Under the pieces are notes generated by a model. It was given only the letters and a program-made list of their open reading frames with translations. It made no database searches and was not told the origin of the DNA. Shown here in pieces: positions 27,825 through 37,074 of a DNA stretch of 64,000 nt. The first letter of the stretch is position 1; every line of letters starts with the position of its first letter. The translations under genes and the position numbers were made by a program. Origin of the DNA: Bacteroidales bacterium (lineage in GTDB: Bacteria; Bacteroidota; Bacteroidia; Bacteroidales; Paludibacteraceae); contig DUQG01000045.1 in the NCBI GenBank assembly GCA_012837935.1, positions 1-64,000 on the forward strand, in the 5' to 3' direction.

Positions 27825-30800
27825 ATGACAAAACGAATTTTACTGCTCAGTTTATTAGTTGGAGCATTTTTTGGATTAAAAGCTCAAAAACTTGCGGATA
27901 ATAAATATATTAATTGGCGCTATGAAAAGGCTGGAAACTGGTCGGCTGACTTTGTGAAAGCATACAATGCTTGGGAAAAAGGTAAACCCCTCTATGATTC
28001 AGAAGACGATCATTTCTTTATTTCGCGTGTGAAACCAAAAATACGTTTCAGAAATGTGGATACGCAAGCTAATGCTGCAATTACAGAAGAAAACGACAAG
28101 CGCATTTTACCTTGGGTACCAATGAACAATGACGAAACTAACGCACTGCCTGATGGCGTGTTTGATAGTGAAGTATTCTCAATGTGGCCCTATATTCATC
28201 ATTTTGGCAACTGGACTGCACCTTTTGTGCGTATGCCGGGTAACTTTGCTGACGTGGCTCACAAAAACGGAGTAGGAGTTTCTGTGTTGGCAGGTATTCC
28301 ATGGAATAACTTAACAACAGAGTGGCAAAATGTACTTAACGCCATGATTAACGGGGGAACAGATAAAATGGCTGATTTTCTAAGTTATTATGGAATCGAT
28401 GGTTTAGGTTACAACTCTGAATTTAGTACAGATGTAACTTGGATGAATAAAATTATAAATTACCACAAAGACCTTTATGCAAAGACTAGAGGAACCGGAA
28501 GAATGCCACTTTATGAAATGATTTGGTACGATGGTACGAATGACAACGGCGACATCTCTTTTGACCGTGGTCTTGCTGCTCATAATGATGATATTTTTGG
28601 AAAAGGTTCTGCGCCTGTAACTACTTCTTTGTTTTTTAACTATAACTGGAACTCGACATTCTACATTAATAACACTCTTGCTTATGCAAAAAGAATTGGT
28701 CGTAATTCTCTTGATATCTATGCAGGACTAAATATGCAAGGTGGAGAACCTAGAAATGGTGTTATTTGGCCTCTACTTAAGCAATATAATTACTCTATAG
28801 GATTGTGGGGGGCTCACTCAAAAAATATGTGGTGGGAATCACGCGGCGAACAAGGCGCAAATCCTAATGTAACGCAACGTGTGTATCAACTTCGTTTGGA
28901 AAGATACTTTAACGGTGGAAATCGCAATCCGATAAACCGTCCGGAAATTAGCGATCGTATGATGAATTACAATGCCTATAACTATAATTTTATGGGACTG
29001 GCAGAATTTACTTCAGCAAAAAGTTCATTAAGTTGGGATTTGGGTGAAGAACCTTTTGTTTCTTATTTTAACTTGGGTAATGGTAAATTCTTTAATCTAA
29101 ACGGAAAACGTGTTAGCAATAACGAGTGGTATAACATCGGAATTCAAGACTATCTACCCACTTGGAGATGGTGGTTTGCGGACAAATTCTTAGGTCGTGA
29201 TGCTGCTGATGCAGCTGTTGGTGGTTTGGATGCAGAATTTATCTGGGATGATGCTTGGTTTGGTGGCTCTTTGATGCGTGTGTGGGGTACTCATGCTAAT
29301 GAATACTTGCACTTGTTCAAAACAAAATATGAAATTAAATCCGGTGACGTAATTACCGTAAGATACAAAGTAAGAAACGGTAGTTCGGATATTTCTTTGG
29401 CATTGGCTACAGAAGATAACGTGGCTACACCTATTAAAGCTAAAATAGCTGAAGCTACTTCTCATAAACTAGGACAGTGGATTGAAAAATCATTTGTTGT
29501 CGGAGAAACTTTAAATGGTTTAGCAGGAAAAACATTAGCGATGATTGCATTGCATTTTGAAAATGCTAAAGATTTGAATGTGTACTTAGGCGAAGTATCT
29601 ATTGTGCGTGGTAGCTATTCTACGCCGGAACAACCAATTAATATCAAAACAAAAGTTCTGAATTCAAATTATTCGGGTGTTGACGGAAAAATTATTTTTG
29701 ATATGCCAAACAGTAAACCGGTAGGTGAAGTATGCTACAACTTAGATGTGAAAACTTCTATGTTTAAGCTTTATGCTCAGCAAAAAGATAGTGATCCTGT
29801 ATTTATGGGCGCTACAACTTCTTGGGCTGGTATGTACTATTCTATTCCATTTGACTACGACAAAAACTCTGAAATTCGTTATGGTGTTTCTGCTGTATCT
29901 TTGGATATGAAATCAGAATCAAAAATTAGCTGGGGTGAATATCAGCAGTTGGGTAAATACAATATCAGCGATGATATTAAGTCTTCAAAAACTACGATTA
30001 AACCGAATGAAAGCTTTACTATTTCATTTGTGGATGATAAACACGAAAAAGCTACTTTCGAACTATTTGATTCAGAAGGTAACTCTGTACGTAAAGTAGA
30101 AGACGTATTGAGCGTTGAATTTGCTGACGGACTTCCCAAAATTGGTGTTTATGACCTTAAAGTTACCGGTGCTGTAGGTAAATCGGACGGAACTCGTCCT
30201 GTAGAAACTCGTACTTTTGGAGCATATGTACAGATTACTGCAGAAGCTTTAGGTGCTCAGCCTGAAATTTATACACTAACCGCAAATGATCAAACGGACG
30301 ATGTAAATGTGGAGGCAAATGAGGTGGTGGTAATGAAATATACAGGAAGAGATGCCGATGGAACAAGCTCTAGAGGTCTTGACTTGAAAGAACAAGGTTT
30401 TGGTTTCAAAGCTGCAGATTTAGGCTTGACAAGTAATAAATCGTTTACTTTGGCTTTCTGGCTTAAAGTGAATGCTTTTCACGGCGGTACTCAGCTTCTG
30501 AACATTCGTGACAAAATGGAAGGATGGCCCAAAACAGACTGGGGATGGCTCTGGAATTTCCTAGATAAAGACGGTAAATTTGGTTCTACTACATTCAGAG
30601 GCACAGATGCTACAAGAAATAAAGAATTTCGTTATGATTTTTCTAATGTAACTATAAAAGCAGGACCTTGGACACATTTGGCTTATGTATTTGACTTTAA
30701 TGATGCAGGACAAGCAAAATTACATCTATATGTAAATGGAGTGAAACAAGCACCGAAAGGTTGGACGCGTACTGTAGATGGAAATGTTGTAGTTTCCGGT

Positions 30801-31640
30801 ACGGGTGAGCCTGATTATCAATCAGATATTTACTCTATGCGCGGACAAAACATTGTTGCGATAGGTGGTTCACATTTTGACAACGGTGGACTTGACGGAA
30901 CAGTGGACAACTTCCAATATTGGGAAAAAGCATTGACTGCTGACGAAGTAAAAGTAGCTATGGGTGACTTCACAACCAATCCGCAAGGTCTAAAAGCAAT
31001 GTGGACATTTGAAAATGAACCTAAATCTAATGATTATAGATTTGAAGCTACACAAGGTAGCGCTACGCCAAGTACAGCATTGGCAGGTATGCACAACTAT
31101 CAAAAAGCGGATGGTGAAGGACAAGGCACACTACAATGGATTGAGGCTCAATACATGCCGGGATGTCCGTTTGTTGCCGGAACAAGCTACAAAGTAGTAA
31201 CACTTCCTCACTGGGATATTGACTTAGCAGAATACACAGCACAAAGCGGTGATGGAAAACAAGGTTCAGCAAGCATTAAGTTTGCTAATTCGGGGCAATA
31301 CACTGCTACGCTTACCCTTGAAAACGGTTGGGGAAAAGACACCAAAACATTTAGCTACATCATTGTAGGTGGTACTTCGGTGGATGAACTGGGTGCAGAT
31401 ACTCAAGTAAATCTATTCCCAAATCCATTTGTAGAGCAAGTAAATGTGAAATTTGCTAACGCTGGAAAATACACTGTAGTGGTGTTTGATGCAAACGGGC
31501 GACTTGTTAGTCAACAGCTTATTGATGCACAAGCAAATGAGTTTACGTCTATTAAAGTAAATGGCTCAAAAGGTCTGTATATGGTTAATATCAAGCAAGG
31601 CGAAAAAACGCTAAGCACTGTGAAAGTAATCAAAAAATAA
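27825..31640 (+). CDS. GH85 endo-beta-N-acetylglucosaminidase with LamG-like and T9SS domains (paralogue 3)
   Basis: 1271 residues from the ATG at 27825, chosen because MTKRILLLSLLVGAFFGLKAQ is a clean signal peptide; the earlier ATG at 27792 lies in the terminator's tail. GH85 barrel about 30-460 with catalytic N197-S-E199 (DGLGYNSEF), WYDGTNDNGDISFDRGL and LFFNYNW. Beta-sandwich segments follow (about 470-840), then a LamG-like domain (about 865-1080, SFTLAFWLKVN ... GTVDNFQYWEKALT) and a T9SS sorting domain (VNLFPNPFVEQVNVKF ... VKVIKK). Closely similar in architecture to paralogue 2, so the two likely arose by duplication on either side of the SusCD pair. Confidence 0.92.
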   Translation: MTKRILLLSLLVGAFFGLKAQKLADNKYINWRYEKAGNWSADFVKAYNAWEKGKPLYDSEDDHFFISRVKPKIRFRNVDTQANAAITEENDKRILPWVPMNNDETNALPDGVFDSEVFSMWPYIHHFGNWTAPFVRMPGNFADVAHKNGVGVSVLAGIPWNNLTTEWQNVLNAMINGGTDKMADFLSYYGIDGLGYNSEFSTDVTWMNKIINYHKDLYAKTRGTGRMPLYEMIWYDGTNDNGDISFDRGLAAHNDDIFGKGSAPVTTSLFFNYNWNSTFYINNTLAYAKRIGRNSLDIYAGLNMQGGEPRNGVIWPLLKQYNYSIGLWGAHSKNMWWESRGEQGANPNVTQRVYQLRLERYFNGGNRNPINRPEISDRMMNYNAYNYNFMGLAEFTSAKSSLSWDLGEEPFVSYFNLGNGKFFNLNGKRVSNNEWYNIGIQDYLPTWRWWFADKFLGRDAADAAVGGLDAEFIWDDAWFGGSLMRVWGTHANEYLHLFKTKYEIKSGDVITVRYKVRNGSSDISLALATEDNVATPIKAKIAEATSHKLGQWIEKSFVVGETLNGLAGKTLAMIALHFENAKDLNVYLGEVSIVRGSYSTPEQPINIKTKVLNSNYSGVDGKIIFDMPNSKPVGEVCYNLDVKTSMFKLYAQQKDSDPVFMGATTSWAGMYYSIPFDYDKNSEIRYGVSAVSLDMKSESKISWGEYQQLGKYNISDDIKSSKTTIKPNESFTISFVDDKHEKATFELFDSEGNSVRKVEDVLSVEFADGLPKIGVYDLKVTGAVGKSDGTRPVETRTFGAYVQITAEALGAQPEIYTLTANDQTDDVNVEANEVVVMKYTGRDADGTSSRGLDLKEQGFGFKAADLGLTSNKSFTLAFWLKVNAFHGGTQLLNIRDKMEGWPKTDWGWLWNFLDKDGKFGSTTFRGTDATRNKEFRYDFSNVTIKAGPWTHLAYVFDFNDAGQAKLHLYVNGVKQAPKGWTRTVDGNVVVSGTGEPDYQSDIYSMRGQNIVAIGGSHFDNGGLDGTVDNFQYWEKALTADEVKVAMGDFTTNPQGLKAMWTFENEPKSNDYRFEATQGSATPSTALAGMHNYQKADGEGQGTLQWIEAQYMPGCPFVAGTSYKVVTLPHWDIDLAEYTAQSGDGKQGSASIKFANSGQYTATLTLENGWGKDTKTFSYIIVGGTSVDELGADTQVNLFPNPFVEQVNVKFANAGKYTVVVFDANGRLVSQQLIDAQANEFTSIKVNGSKGLYMVNIKQGEKTLSTVKVIKK

Positions 31641-31661
31641 TTTGAACTACTAACTATATTG

Positions 31662-31700
31662 AAATCAGGAATCGTGTTTACGGTTCCTGATTTTTTTTAT
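31662..31700 (+). terminator. Intrinsic terminator after GH85 paralogue 3
   Basis: AAATCAGGAATCG pairs with CGGTTCCTGATTT (one wobble) around TGTTTA, followed by a long T run. Confidence 0.9.
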
Positions 31701-31711
31701 TTCGTAGTGCT

Positions 31712-31744
31712 ACCGAGGGACCGGCTTTAAGCCAGTCCCTCGGT
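31712..31744. repeat. Intergenic palindrome
   Basis: ACCGAGGGACCGGC pairs with GCCAGTCCCTCGGT with one mismatch around a short loop. There is no T run. Its core (GGCTTTAAGCC) is similar in style to the CGGCTTCTAGCCG palindrome at 55508-55530. Probably a dispersed repetitive palindrome. The gap from here to 31980 holds no recognised gene or exact -7 element. Confidence 0.6.
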
Positions 31745-31980
31745 GTGTACACAGCTTAAGAGCCGTGGCAATTGAAAAAATACGGTAGTGTCATAAAATA
31801 CTATTTAATTCATTTTTATTTATAGAAATAATTGATTAATTTTGAAACTTAAATGATACTATAATTTTGACAGCAAATGATTCTTTCTTTTTTACATTTT
31901 GTCAAGATTTATTCCCCTTTTAGTTTTTCTGCAAATAATTCATTATAAATAACTTCAATTTGGCTAAAATTTATCGAAAA

Positions 31981-33204
31981 ATGAAGCTCAACACTTACCT
32001 TCTTTTACTATTTTCTGTTATTCTTCTTGCTTGTAATTCGGAAAAAAAATCGGCAGAAGAATTTACTTTAACTTGGGAAGAAGTGCAAGCTGTTCCGGCT
32101 TCTTTTGGTGATATTTCTAAAGGTGTTTCAGCCGCATTTGTCGGTATCTTGGATGATAATTTGGTTGTGGCAGGTGGATGTAATTTCCCCGATGTACCTG
32201 CGGCTGAAGGCGGTAAAAAAATCTTTTACAAAGATATTCTGATGCTTGATGATTTCGGATGGAAAAAACTTGGCGAGTTGCCGGAAGCTATTGCTTACGG
32301 TGTCTCAATCACTTACGATGATAAATTAATTTTTGTTGGAGGACAAAATGATAACTTGCTTTCTACTGTCTATGTGCTGGAATTTGAAGACGATGTGCTA
32401 AAGCTGGACACACTTCCGAGTTTGCCTTTTACATTCGATAATGGTGCCGGATGTTTGCACGAAAATAAAATTGTTATTTTCGGTGGAAATCAAAACGGGA
32501 TAGCTGTATCGGATGTGTGGAGTTTGGATTTGGAAAATCCCGATTCTTGGCAAAAAGAGAGTACACTACCGATTGAAGGCGGTTTAGTACAGCCGATACT
32601 TGTTTCGCAAAGTCGTGTTTTTTCTAAAAATACCAAGGAAGTGCTGGGTGGTGAGATTTATGTTTCTAAATCAATGCCACAACTATTCGCTTTTGGTGGA
32701 TTTTCGCCCGCTGTAGATGGTCGTTCTGCACAAGTAAATCAGGCAGTATGGAGTTTTAACCATCAATCCTTAGCTTGGGAGAAAGTTGCCGAAGGTGTAA
32801 ATCCTAACGAAGAGCGAAATTCATTTAGTGGTGGAGTAGGAATTGCGGTGGAAGACAGTTTGATTTTACTTTTGGGCGGTGTCAATCAGCAGATTTTTGA
32901 AGAAGCGCTTAATCGAAATTTATATTTATCAAAAGCAGATGAAAATGCAACGGATACAGTAACACAGAAATATAGAAAAGAAGCAGCCGAGTATATGTAT
33001 CATCCGGCAGAGTGGTATCGCTTCAACGATGAAGTCTGGCTTTACAATACAAATTCTGATAGTTGGAAATTGCTTGGAAAATATCCGCAAGCAGCTTTGG
33101 CAGGAGCATCTATTGTAGCGGATGATAATGTGATTTACGTTGTAAATGGTGAGCTGAAACCCGGTATTCGCACACCTAAAATTTGGAAGATTGTGTTGGA
33201 GTAA
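31981..33204 (+). CDS. Cyclically permuted mutarotase / NanM-like Kelch lipoprotein
   Basis: 407 residues from the ATG at 31981, which begins a clean lipoprotein signal peptide (lipobox LLAC, C18). Kelch repeats of a six-bladed propeller are visible throughout: NLVVAGGCNFPD, KLIFVGGQND, KIVIFGGNQNG, QLFAFGGFSP, SLILLLGGVNQQ, VIYVVNGELKPG. The GGCNFP start and EWYRFNDEVWLYN end match the cyclically permuted mutarotase family that includes NanM, the N-acetylneuraminate epimerase. Placement beside a YhcH-type gene and NagB supports a role in sialic acid or other N-acetyl sugar processing after glycan release. Lipid anchoring suggests an outer-membrane location. Confidence 0.88.
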   Translation: MKLNTYLLLLFSVILLACNSEKKSAEEFTLTWEEVQAVPASFGDISKGVSAAFVGILDDNLVVAGGCNFPDVPAAEGGKKIFYKDILMLDDFGWKKLGELPEAIAYGVSITYDDKLIFVGGQNDNLLSTVYVLEFEDDVLKLDTLPSLPFTFDNGAGCLHENKIVIFGGNQNGIAVSDVWSLDLENPDSWQKESTLPIEGGLVQPILVSQSRVFSKNTKEVLGGEIYVSKSMPQLFAFGGFSPAVDGRSAQVNQAVWSFNHQSLAWEKVAEGVNPNEERNSFSGGVGIAVEDSLILLLGGVNQQIFEEALNRNLYLSKADENATDTVTQKYRKEAAEYMYHPAEWYRFNDEVWLYNTNSDSWKLLGKYPQAALAGASIVADDNVIYVVNGELKPGIRTPKIWKIVLE

Positions 33205-33278
33205 TTTGCTCAAAAAGTTGCAGAGTTTATGAAATATTAGCCAAGTTAATTTTGTAAAATCTATAATAGACACCAATA

Positions 33279-33725
33279 ATGATTTACACAACTCTCACAG
33301 AAAGTAGTCGAATTGAGAACTTGCATTCCAAATTCAAAGAATTATTCGACTTTGTGAAAAATAACGATTTGCTCAATCGTGAAACCGGACGTATTACGTT
33401 GGATGGCGATGAACTTTTTATCAATAACGTCAATCCGCAAATGCTAAAAGCGGAAAATCAGGTGCTGGAAGTGCATCAGGAGTATATTGATGTGCATATT
33501 CCGCTGGATAAAGCAGAAATAATCGGTGTGCGTCCGCTAAAAGATTGTACTAAATTGAAATCTGCCTTTAATAAAGAGGAAGATTATGCTTTGCATGAAG
33601 ATACACCTTCCAATTTTATTACAGTAAATCCGGGTGAGTTTTTAATTGTCTATCCGGAAGATGCGCATGCGCCGATTATTGGTGAAGGAAAAATCAGAAA
33701 ATTAATTGCAAAAGTCAGAATTTAA
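33279..33725 (+). CDS. YhcH/YjgK/YiaL-family (DUF386) sugar anomerase-like protein
   Basis: 148 residues, no signal peptide. The cupin-like family motif HQEYIDVHIPL (about 65-77) and the C-terminal PGEFLIVYPEDAHAP (about 115-130) carry the conserved metal-binding Glu and His residues of this family. Members are found in sialic acid operons (YhcH/NanQ, an N-acetylneuraminate anomerase) and in other sugar pathways. Here it lies 74 bases after the NanM-like gene and before NagB, which fits sialic acid or N-acetylhexosamine use. Confidence 0.88.
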   Translation: MIYTTLTESSRIENLHSKFKELFDFVKNNDLLNRETGRITLDGDELFINNVNPQMLKAENQVLEVHQEYIDVHIPLDKAEIIGVRPLKDCTKLKSAFNKEEDYALHEDTPSNFITVNPGEFLIVYPEDAHAPIIGEGKIRKLIAKVRI

Positions 33726-33886
33726 ATGTAAATTAATGCAGTTTGCAGTAAGCTGTTCCGAGTTTCAAGTTCGAGTAAATCGCTGATTAATAACAAGAAA
33801 TAGAGTGAAACTGTCTAACTGACATAGGTGTCAACTCGGGGTGCGACTAAAGAATATAATTTATCTAACCAAAAAACATAAACAAA

Positions 33887-35866
33887 ATGATTTTAGATCT
33901 AAGTTCAAAAATTACATTGGAGCGAATACCTCAAAGGTATTATCGTCCTGCAGATGCACTTGAAGCAGTACGTCAGTCTCGATTTGAGAAGCTACGTACT
34001 GACATTTTCGATGATGAAGTAGAAGGTGCGGTTAATGTTGCGCAAGAAATTGCAACTTTAATTCGCAGCAAACAAAAAGAGAATGATAGTTGCGTGTTAG
34101 CTTTACCCGGTGGTTCTTCACCTATGGGAGTTTATGCCGAATTGGTAAGAATGCACAAAGAAGAGGGTTTGTCCTTTAAAAATGTGTATATCTTCAACGT
34201 ATCAGAATTTTACCCTTTAGATGATGCTCAGCACTCAAATGCGCTTGTTCTTCGTGAAAATTTGATAGATGAAATAGATTTGCCTGAAGGACATTTCTTT
34301 ACACCCGAAAACGTTGAAAAAGACAAAGTGTTTGATTTCTGTCTTCGTTATGAAGAGAAAATTGAAGAATTGGGTGGATTGGATTTAGTGTTGAACTCTG
34401 TCGGACAACTGGGTAACTTGGCTTACAACGAACCCGGTTCGCAAACCAGTTCTACTACTCGTTTGATGCTTCTAGACGCACAGTCACGTGCAGACTTGCA
34501 GCATTTCTACATTTCATCTTCAGATGTCCCGCAAAGTGCAATTACTATGGGTATCGCTACTATTTTAGCAGCTAAGAAAACCATTCTTGTAGCTTGGGGT
34601 GAAGGAAAATCGAATATTATTAAAGAAATTATAGAAGGAAAAGTAACAGATGCTGTCCCCGGTTCTTACTTGCAGCTACATAAAAACACGCATGTAGTTT
34701 TGGATATTCATTCTGCTCAACATCTGACTCGTATCAGTCATCCGTGGTTAGTGGGTTCTTGCGACTGGACTGACAAGCTTATCCGTCGTGCTATCGTGTG
34801 GTTGTGCCAAGAAACCGGAAAACCGATATTGAAACTGACTAATAAAGATTATAACCAGTTTGGTTTGAACGAACTTTTGGCACTTTATGGCTCAGCTTAC
34901 AATGTGAATATCAAAATCTTTAATGAGTTGCAGCACACTATTACCGGATGGCCCGGTGGAAAACCGAATGCCGATGATAGCCATCGTCCGGAACGTGCAA
35001 AACCTTATCCAAAACGTGTAATTATTTTCAGTCCGCACCCGGATGATGATGTAATTTCAATGGGTGGTACATTCCAGCGCTTGGTTGAACAAGGACACGA
35101 AGTGCATGTAGCATATCAGGTTTCAGGAAATATCGCGGTAGGTGATGAAGAAGCTGTTCGTTATCTTTCTTTGATGATAAATACCTTGGAGCGTTTTGAC
35201 CCAACAGATACAAAATTAAAAGAAAAATACATAGAAATGCGTCATTTTGTGGCTAAGGACAAACAGCCCGGACAAATAGATACACCTGATATTCTCTACT
35301 TAAAGGGTCGTATTAGAAGAGAAGAGGCTCGCACAGCTTGCCATTATAATGGTGTGCCATTGACAAGAGTTCATTTCCTTGATTTACCATTTTATGAAAC
35401 TGGTGGTGTAAAGAAAGGTGACCTAACAGAAGTGGATGTGAAAATTATAATGGATTTGTTGCAAGATATTAAACCGCATCAAATCTTTGTAGCAGGTGAC
35501 TTGGCTGACCCACACGGAACGCATAAAGTGTGCTTAAATGCTGCTCTTGCCGCTATCCACGAATTACAATATGAAACATGGATGGAGGATTGTCGTGTAT
35601 GGATGTACCGTGGTGCATGGGCAGAGTGGGAAATTGACCATATTGAAATGGCTGTTCCTATTTCACCGGAAGAACTTCGTCGTAAGAGAAATTCTATCTT
35701 GAAACACCAATCGCAAATGGAAAGTGCACCATTCCTTGGCAACGACGAACGCCTATTCTGGCAACGAGCCGAAGAACGCAACCAAGCTACCGCAAAACTT
35801 TACAGCGACCTTGGTCTTGCATCTTACGAAGCGATTGAAGCGTTTGTTGAGTATAAGAAACTGTAG
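33887..35866 (+). CDS. NagB-like / PIG-L deacetylase-like fusion protein
   Basis: 659 residues. Residues about 30-290 form a glucosamine-6-phosphate deaminase (NagB) fold: LPGGSSPMGVYAELVRMH, LAYNEPGSQTSSTTR, ITMGIATIL. Residues about 365-600 form a PIG-L/LmbE domain with the zinc motifs SPHPDDDVISMGG and DPHGTHKVC. This fusion is common in Bacteroidota and usually annotated as glucosamine-6-phosphate deaminase. Compared with E. coli NagB, three catalytic positions are changed: Asp72 of FNMDEY is Ser (FNVSEF), and the Asp and His of NDGHIAFNEP are Leu and Asn (QLGNLAYNEP). The deaminase function is therefore doubtful; the PIG-L part may be the active domain. Stop codon TAG. Last gene of the + strand locus. 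Confidence 0.85.
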   Translation: MILDLSSKITLERIPQRYYRPADALEAVRQSRFEKLRTDIFDDEVEGAVNVAQEIATLIRSKQKENDSCVLALPGGSSPMGVYAELVRMHKEEGLSFKNVYIFNVSEFYPLDDAQHSNALVLRENLIDEIDLPEGHFFTPENVEKDKVFDFCLRYEEKIEELGGLDLVLNSVGQLGNLAYNEPGSQTSSTTRLMLLDAQSRADLQHFYISSSDVPQSAITMGIATILAAKKTILVAWGEGKSNIIKEIIEGKVTDAVPGSYLQLHKNTHVVLDIHSAQHLTRISHPWLVGSCDWTDKLIRRAIVWLCQETGKPILKLTNKDYNQFGLNELLALYGSAYNVNIKIFNELQHTITGWPGGKPNADDSHRPERAKPYPKRVIIFSPHPDDDVISMGGTFQRLVEQGHEVHVAYQVSGNIAVGDEEAVRYLSLMINTLERFDPTDTKLKEKYIEMRHFVAKDKQPGQIDTPDILYLKGRIRREEARTACHYNGVPLTRVHFLDLPFYETGGVKKGDLTEVDVKIIMDLLQDIKPHQIFVAGDLADPHGTHKVCLNAALAAIHELQYETWMEDCRVWMYRGAWAEWEIDHIEMAVPISPEELRRKRNSILKHQSQMESAPFLGNDERLFWQRAEERNQATAKLYSDLGLASYEAIEAFVEYKKL

Positions 35867-35886
35867 AGGAACTATCCCTTAACAAT

Positions 35887-35926
35887 AAAATGCCGACTTG
35901 TTCAAAACAAATCGGCATTTTATTTT
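35887..35926. terminator. Bidirectional terminator between the NagB-like gene and ilvC
   Basis: AAAATGCCGA pairs with TCGGCATTTT, with an inner TTGTT/AACAA stem, flanked by A and T tracts. It serves the + gene ending at 35866 and the - gene ending at 35943. Confidence 0.88.
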
Positions 35927-35942
35927 TAATCTATAACAATTC

Positions 35943-36989
35943 TTAGTTGTTTTCAGGTCTTAGTTTTCTAACTACCGCACCAGTTTGCCACATTTCGCTT
36001 TCACGAAGTGCTTTTAGTTCTTCTTCCAGTTTCTCACGGTAATCAGGCTGTGAGTTGCTGTCGATAGAGCGTTGCGCTTCGTTACCGTTAGCTACTTCTT
36101 TGTAAAGTTTTTCAAATACAGGTTTTGTAGCATTGTGGAAAGGTGTCATCCAGTCCAAAGCACCGCGCTGAGCAGTAGTAGAGCAGTTAGCATACATCCA
36201 GTCCATTCCGTTTTCTGCAAATAGCGGCATCAATGATTGTGTCAATTCTTCCACAGTTTCGTTAAATGCTTCGGAAGGTGTGTGTCCGTTTTCACGTAGC
36301 ACTTCGTACTGAGCTAATAGCAATCCTTGAATAGCACCCATCAATGTTCCGCGCTCGCCGGTAAGGTCAGAGTAAACTTCGCGTTTGAAGTCGGTTTCAA
36401 AAAGATAGCCTGAACCTACACCAATTCCTAATGCCACAACGCGTTCGAATGCACGTCCGGTAGCATCTTGAAAAATAGCGTAAGACGAGTTCAAACCGCG
36501 TCCTTCCAAGAACATTCTGCGTAGAGAAGTTCCCGAACCTTTTGGTGCCACCAAAATCACATCTACGTCAGCAGGTGGAATAATGCCTGTACGTTCTTTG
36601 TAGGTAATACCAAAGCCGTGAGAGAAATAAAGTGCTTTTCCTGCAGTCAAGTGCGGTTTGATGCGGGACCAAACTTCGATTTGTGCAGCATCAGAAAGCA
36701 AGTATTGGATAATTGTTCCACGTTCGCAAGCTTCTTCAATATCAAAAAGCGTTTCGCCCGGCACCCAGCCGTCAGCTACAGCTTTATCCCAAGTTTTTCC
36801 ACCTTTACGTTGTCCTACAATCACGTTGAAACCGTTATCACGCAAGTTCAGCGATTGCCCCGGACCTTGTACGCCATAACCGATTACAGCGATTGTTTCA
36901 TTTTTTAGTACTTCTTGAGCTTTGCTCAACGGAAATTCATCGCGGGTAACTACATTTTCCATTACACCGCCAAAATTCATTTTTGCCAT
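35943..36989 (-). CDS. ilvC: Ketol-acid reductoisomerase
   Basis: 348 residues. Second step of valine/isoleucine synthesis: isomerises and reduces acetolactate or acetohydroxybutyrate with NAD(P)H and magnesium. N-terminal Rossmann domain with AVIGYGVQGPGQSLNLRDNG (about 33-52), then the acidic helical domain with the magnesium-binding SDLTGERGTLMGAIQG (about 217-232) and the EELTQSLMPLFAENGMDWMY region. Length and wording are typical of Bacteroidota enzymes. Last gene of the ilvD-B-N-thioesterase-lipoprotein-ilvC series. The 85 bases before it hold a CCCCCTGAAGGGGG palindrome (about 37013-37028). Confidence 0.96.
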   Translation of the reverse strand: MAKMNFGGVMENVVTRDEFPLSKAQEVLKNETIAVIGYGVQGPGQSLNLRDNGFNVIVGQRKGGKTWDKAVADGWVPGETLFDIEEACERGTIIQYLLSDAAQIEVWSRIKPHLTAGKALYFSHGFGITYKERTGIIPPADVDVILVAPKGSGTSLRRMFLEGRGLNSSYAIFQDATGRAFERVVALGIGVGSGYLFETDFKREVYSDLTGERGTLMGAIQGLLLAQYEVLRENGHTPSEAFNETVEELTQSLMPLFAENGMDWMYANCSTTAQRGALDWMTPFHNATKPVFEKLYKEVANGNEAQRSIDSNSQPDYREKLEEELKALRESEMWQTGAVVRKLRPENN

Positions 36990-37074
36990 ATTGTTTTTAG
37001 ATATTTGCTCTCTACCCCCTGAAGGGGGAATTAGTTGTGAGCATTGTTTATTTGATTATTTTATTGTTATATTT

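Noticed and set aside
31712..31744. Second terminator after GH85 paralogue 3
   Set aside because: A strong terminator with T run lies just before it and this palindrome has no T tract; it fits a dispersed palindrome better.
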